Positions 5,413 to 7,856 of a stretch of DNA of 7,856 nucleotides are shown here, one piece after another. Each line of letters starts with the position of its first letter. Within the stretch, counting starts at the first letter, position 1. A model generated the notes under the pieces. It saw only the letters and a program-made list of their open reading frames with translations. It searched no databases and had not been told where the DNA came from. The translations under genes were made by a program, and so were the position numbers. Source of the DNA: Cryomorphaceae bacterium (GTDB lineage: Bacteria; Bacteroidota; Bacteroidia; Flavobacteriales_D; Crocinitomicaceae); NCBI GenBank assembly GCA_027485365.1, contig JAIXRD010000303.1, forward strand, positions 1 through 7,856. The letters are read 5' to 3'.

Positions 5413-7856
5413 GTGTCAAGATTCATCGAAATAAAAGGGGCTGCGGCAAATAATTTAAAGCAAATTGATGCGCAGATTCCACATGGAAAAATCACCGTAA
5501 TCACGGGGGTTTCAGGTTCTGGAAAATCAACCCTGGCTTTCGACACGCTATATGCTGAAGGTCAACGCCGATTTATTGAATCCATGTCGTCCTACGCGCG
5601 GCAATTTCTTGGAAAATTGGAAAAACCTAAGGTGGATTACATCAAAGGCCTTTCCCCTGCTATTGCCATTCAACAAAAGGTAATTTCTTCTAACCCGAGA
5701 TCTACCGTAGGAACGACTACAGAGATTTATGACTTTTTAAAATTACTCTTCGCTCGTGAAGGAAAAACCTACTCACCCGTTTCTAATCAAGAAGTAGTAA
5801 AAGACACGCCATCAAGCATTCTAAGCGCGATACTTTCTCGTGAAGAATCCCCCTTTGCCGTGCTTTCACCGATTAAAGTGAATCCGAAACGAAGCGCACA
5901 TGAAGAACTACAAATTATTGCAAATGAGGGATTTATTAGAATATATTTAAACAATAAGATAACCTTAATTTCGGATATAACTGAATTAGCGCCGTGCGAA
6001 GAAATAACCGTGGTGGTTGATCGATTCAAAACAACTCAATTAACTGAGCAAGAACAAGCGCAATTAATTGACTCCATTCAAATGGCCTTTGCTAAAAACG
6101 GTGGGACCTGTGGTATACTTAACATGACGAGCCAAGAAATCACTTGGTTCAACAACCGATTCGAACGCGACGGGATGACCTTCCAGGAACCCAGTTTGCA
6201 TTTCTTTACCTTCAATAATCCGTTTGGAGCATGTAAAACCTGCGAAGGATTCGGGAGCGTATTAGGCATTGACCCGAACCTAGTAATACCCGATCCCAAT
6301 TTAAGTATATATGAAGGGGCTATTCATCCATGGAAAGGTGATGTGATGGGAGAATACTTGCAGCAGTTATTGGTTCAAGCGCATAAATTTGAATTCCCGG
6401 TGCACAAACCGTATCGCTTGTTAACGCGTGCTCAACAAGAATTACTGTGGGAAGGAAACGCATATTTCACAGGACTTCGAGAGTTCTTTAAGTTCTTAGA
6501 AAGTCAAACCTATAAAATTCAATACCGTGTGATGCTTTCCAGGTATAGAGGAAAGACGCAATGCCAAGAATGTCAAGGTACACGACTCAGAGGTGATGCA
6601 GGGTATGTTAAATTTCATGGTAAATCACTTCAAGAGGTGGTCCTCATGCCAGTGAGCAAATTGGTCGGATTTTTTGAAGGAGCACAAGAATCGATTCCGA
6701 CAAACAATGTACTTAAGCGCCTACTTCCAGAGATCATTCAGCGCATCAGATTTCTAAATGAAGTTGGTTTGGGTTACCTCACCTTGAATCGTTCCACCAA
6801 TACCTTATCTGGCGGAGAATCACAACGAATTCATTTGGCAACCTCCTTAGGTTCAAGCCTTGTTGGTTCTACCTATGTATTGGATGAACCATCGATTGGA
6901 CTTCATCCTAGAGACACTAAAAACCTCATTCGGGTTTTAAATTCTTTAAAGGAAATTGGAAATACACTCGTGATCGTAGAGCACGAAGAGGAAGTAATAA
7001 AATCCGCTGATCACCTCATTGATATAGGTCCTTATGCTGGAGAGAACGGCGGAACGGTTGTATTTCAGGGTGATTTATCCGCATTTAAAAAGAATAAGGG
7101 TTTAACAGCGAACTATTTTAATGGTAAAACGCGTATCCAAAGTCCAAGCACGCGCCGAAAAGCGAGTTATTCAATAAGCTTGAGTAATGCCAATCTTCAC
7201 AACTTAACAGATGTTCATATCGAAATACCGCTTCGCCAATTGGTATGTATATCTGGGGTGTCTGGATCTGGAAAATCTACCCTCCTTAAAACCTTGTGTT
7301 ATCCTGCCATAAAGCAAACATTATTCGACGCTAAAAACACCTTGTATCGTGGGTGTACTTTATCCGGAGACATTAATAAAATCAAGGAAATCGAACTCAT
7401 TGATCAAAATCCGATTGGAAAAAGCTCACGAAGTAATCCAATTACCTACCTCAAAATCTTCGATGAAATTCGTGACCTCTATGCACGGCAGCCTTTGGCT
7501 AAAAATCGAAACTATAAACCCGGGTTCTTTAGCTTTAATGTGGAAGGTGGACGCTGTGATGCATGTGACGGCGAGGGATTTGTTACCATTGGCATGCAAT
7601 TTATGGCCGATATTCAACTTAAATGCGATACCTGTCAAGGAACTCGATTCAAGGAAGAAACCTTGGAAATCATGTATCGCCAAAAATCCATAGCGGATTT
7701 ATTAGAAATGACCTTAGATGATCTTTCTTCTTTTTTTCATGAAAGTTCCGATAAGAAAGAAAAGCACATCGCTTCCATGATACAACCTTTGTTGGACGTT
7801 GGTTTGGGGTATTTACGAGCAGGACAAGCATCCAGTACCCTTTCAGGCGGTGAAGC
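5413..7856 (+). CDS. uvrA: Excinuclease ABC subunit UvrA, 3' truncated by window edge
   Basis: UvrA is the DNA-damage sensor of nucleotide excision repair; a dimer with two ABC ATPase modules per chain loads UvrB at lesions. The frame is open from GTG at 5413 to the edge: 814 codons of an expected 930-950. Walker A I is GVSGSGKST at 32-40. The UvrB-binding region (about 118-235) is present. CxxC pairs are at C274/C277 and C384/C387. Signature I LSGGESQR is at 465-472, Walker B I VLDEPSIGL at 489-497, Walker A II GVSGSGKST at 615-623, and the second zinc finger C715-x2-C718-x19-C738-x2-C741. The window ends within signature II (LSGGE, 810-814). GTG is chosen because no ATG exists between the upstream in-frame stop (5377-5379) and the conserved FIEIKGAAANNL start. 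Oddly, the first CxxC of the N-terminal zinc finger is absent (F250, D253 at the expected places). LSGGESQR with the following LATSLGSSLVGS suggests the second UvrA type of Bacteroidota. Confidence 0.97.
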   Translation, partial: MSRFIEIKGAAANNLKQIDAQIPHGKITVITGVSGSGKSTLAFDTLYAEGQRRFIESMSSYARQFLGKLEKPKVDYIKGLSPAIAIQQKVISSNPRSTVGTTTEIYDFLKLLFAREGKTYSPVSNQEVVKDTPSSILSAILSREESPFAVLSPIKVNPKRSAHEELQIIANEGFIRIYLNNKITLISDITELAPCEEITVVVDRFKTTQLTEQEQAQLIDSIQMAFAKNGGTCGILNMTSQEITWFNNRFERDGMTFQEPSLHFFTFNNPFGACKTCEGFGSVLGIDPNLVIPDPNLSIYEGAIHPWKGDVMGEYLQQLLVQAHKFEFPVHKPYRLLTRAQQELLWEGNAYFTGLREFFKFLESQTYKIQYRVMLSRYRGKTQCQECQGTRLRGDAGYVKFHGKSLQEVVLMPVSKLVGFFEGAQESIPTNNVLKRLLPEIIQRIRFLNEVGLGYLTLNRSTNTLSGGESQRIHLATSLGSSLVGSTYVLDEPSIGLHPRDTKNLIRVLNSLKEIGNTLVIVEHEEEVIKSADHLIDIGPYAGENGGTVVFQGDLSAFKKNKGLTANYFNGKTRIQSPSTRRKASYSISLSNANLHNLTDVHIEIPLRQLVCISGVSGSGKSTLLKTLCYPAIKQTLFDAKNTLYRGCTLSGDINKIKEIELIDQNPIGKSSRSNPITYLKIFDEIRDLYARQPLAKNRNYKPGFFSFNVEGGRCDACDGEGFVTIGMQFMADIQLKCDTCQGTRFKEETLEIMYRQKSIADLLEMTLDDLSSFFHESSDKKEKHIASMIQPLLDVGLGYLRAGQASSTLSGGE

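Noticed and set aside
5338..5440. A TTGACA on the minus strand (5415-5420) as a permease promoter -35 box
   Set aside because: No matching -10 or TAnnTTTG lies at the right spacing; the nearest candidate, TATTTTAG, has a mismatch and is much too far away.
5761..5820. UvrA without its UvrB-binding domain (class II)
   Set aside because: Residues about 118-235 contain the UvrB-binding-like segment with the conserved helix and strand pattern (EELQIIANEGFIRIYL), so the domain is present.
5787..6299. Two minus-strand open frames (80 and 73 codons)
   Set aside because: Both are antisense to the continuous uvrA frame and have no independent support.
7349..7693. Open frames on both strands (114 and 85 codons)
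   Set aside because: Both overlap the second ABC half of uvrA, which is intact in its own frame, so they are shadows.
1..7856. A defence, mobile or otherwise novel multi-gene system
   Set aside because: All six coding regions belong to known housekeeping families or, in one case, a common secreted-domain family; there are no transposases, integrases, direct repeats, arrays or toxin-antitoxin-like pairs.

Overview
The window looks like an ordinary chromosomal segment from a member of the Bacteroidota, probably Flavobacteriales or a close relative. The evidence is a moderately AT-rich composition, genes without clear Shine-Dalgarno sequences, two matches to the Bacteroidota -7 promoter element TAnnTTTG, a secreted protein with a carboxypeptidase-regulatory-like domain, and protein styles (UvrA, M50 protease, long APC permease) that match my recollection of that phylum. 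The taxonomic call is inference; no rRNA or other marker is present.

Layout, left to right. (1) Positions 2-370, plus strand: the C-terminal part of a GT-B glycosyltransferase that runs in from the left edge. (2) Positions 354-3327, minus strand: a tightly packed set transcribed right to left. It consists of ffh (signal recognition particle GTPase), then after 3 bp an M50 site-2-type membrane protease, then with a 14-bp overlap a secreted carboxypeptidase-regulatory-like protein that appears to start at TTG. The last of these converges on the glycosyltransferase, and the two coding ends overlap by 17 bp. (3) Positions 3382-5337, minus strand: a 651-residue APC-family amino acid permease, whose stop codon sits in the loop of a small hairpin followed by five T, a probable weak terminator separating it from ffh. 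(4) Positions 5413-7856, plus strand: a uvrA gene divergent from the permease. It starts at GTG, is cut by the right edge within its second ABC signature motif, and has no in-window frameshift.

Functionally, ffh and the M50 protease are both membrane-protein biogenesis or quality-control functions and could be co-expressed with the secreted protein. The permease and uvrA are separate housekeeping units. All intergenic gaps are short (3, 54 and 75 bp), and no stretch over 300 bases lacks a gene. I saw no mobile element, CRISPR array, tRNA, rRNA or phage gene.

I found no convincing undescribed system. The points most worth a second look are the UvrA, which lacks half of its first zinc-finger cysteines and resembles a Bacteroidota-specific second UvrA type, its possibly leaderless GTG start, and the uncharacterised secreted protein coupled to the M50 protease.
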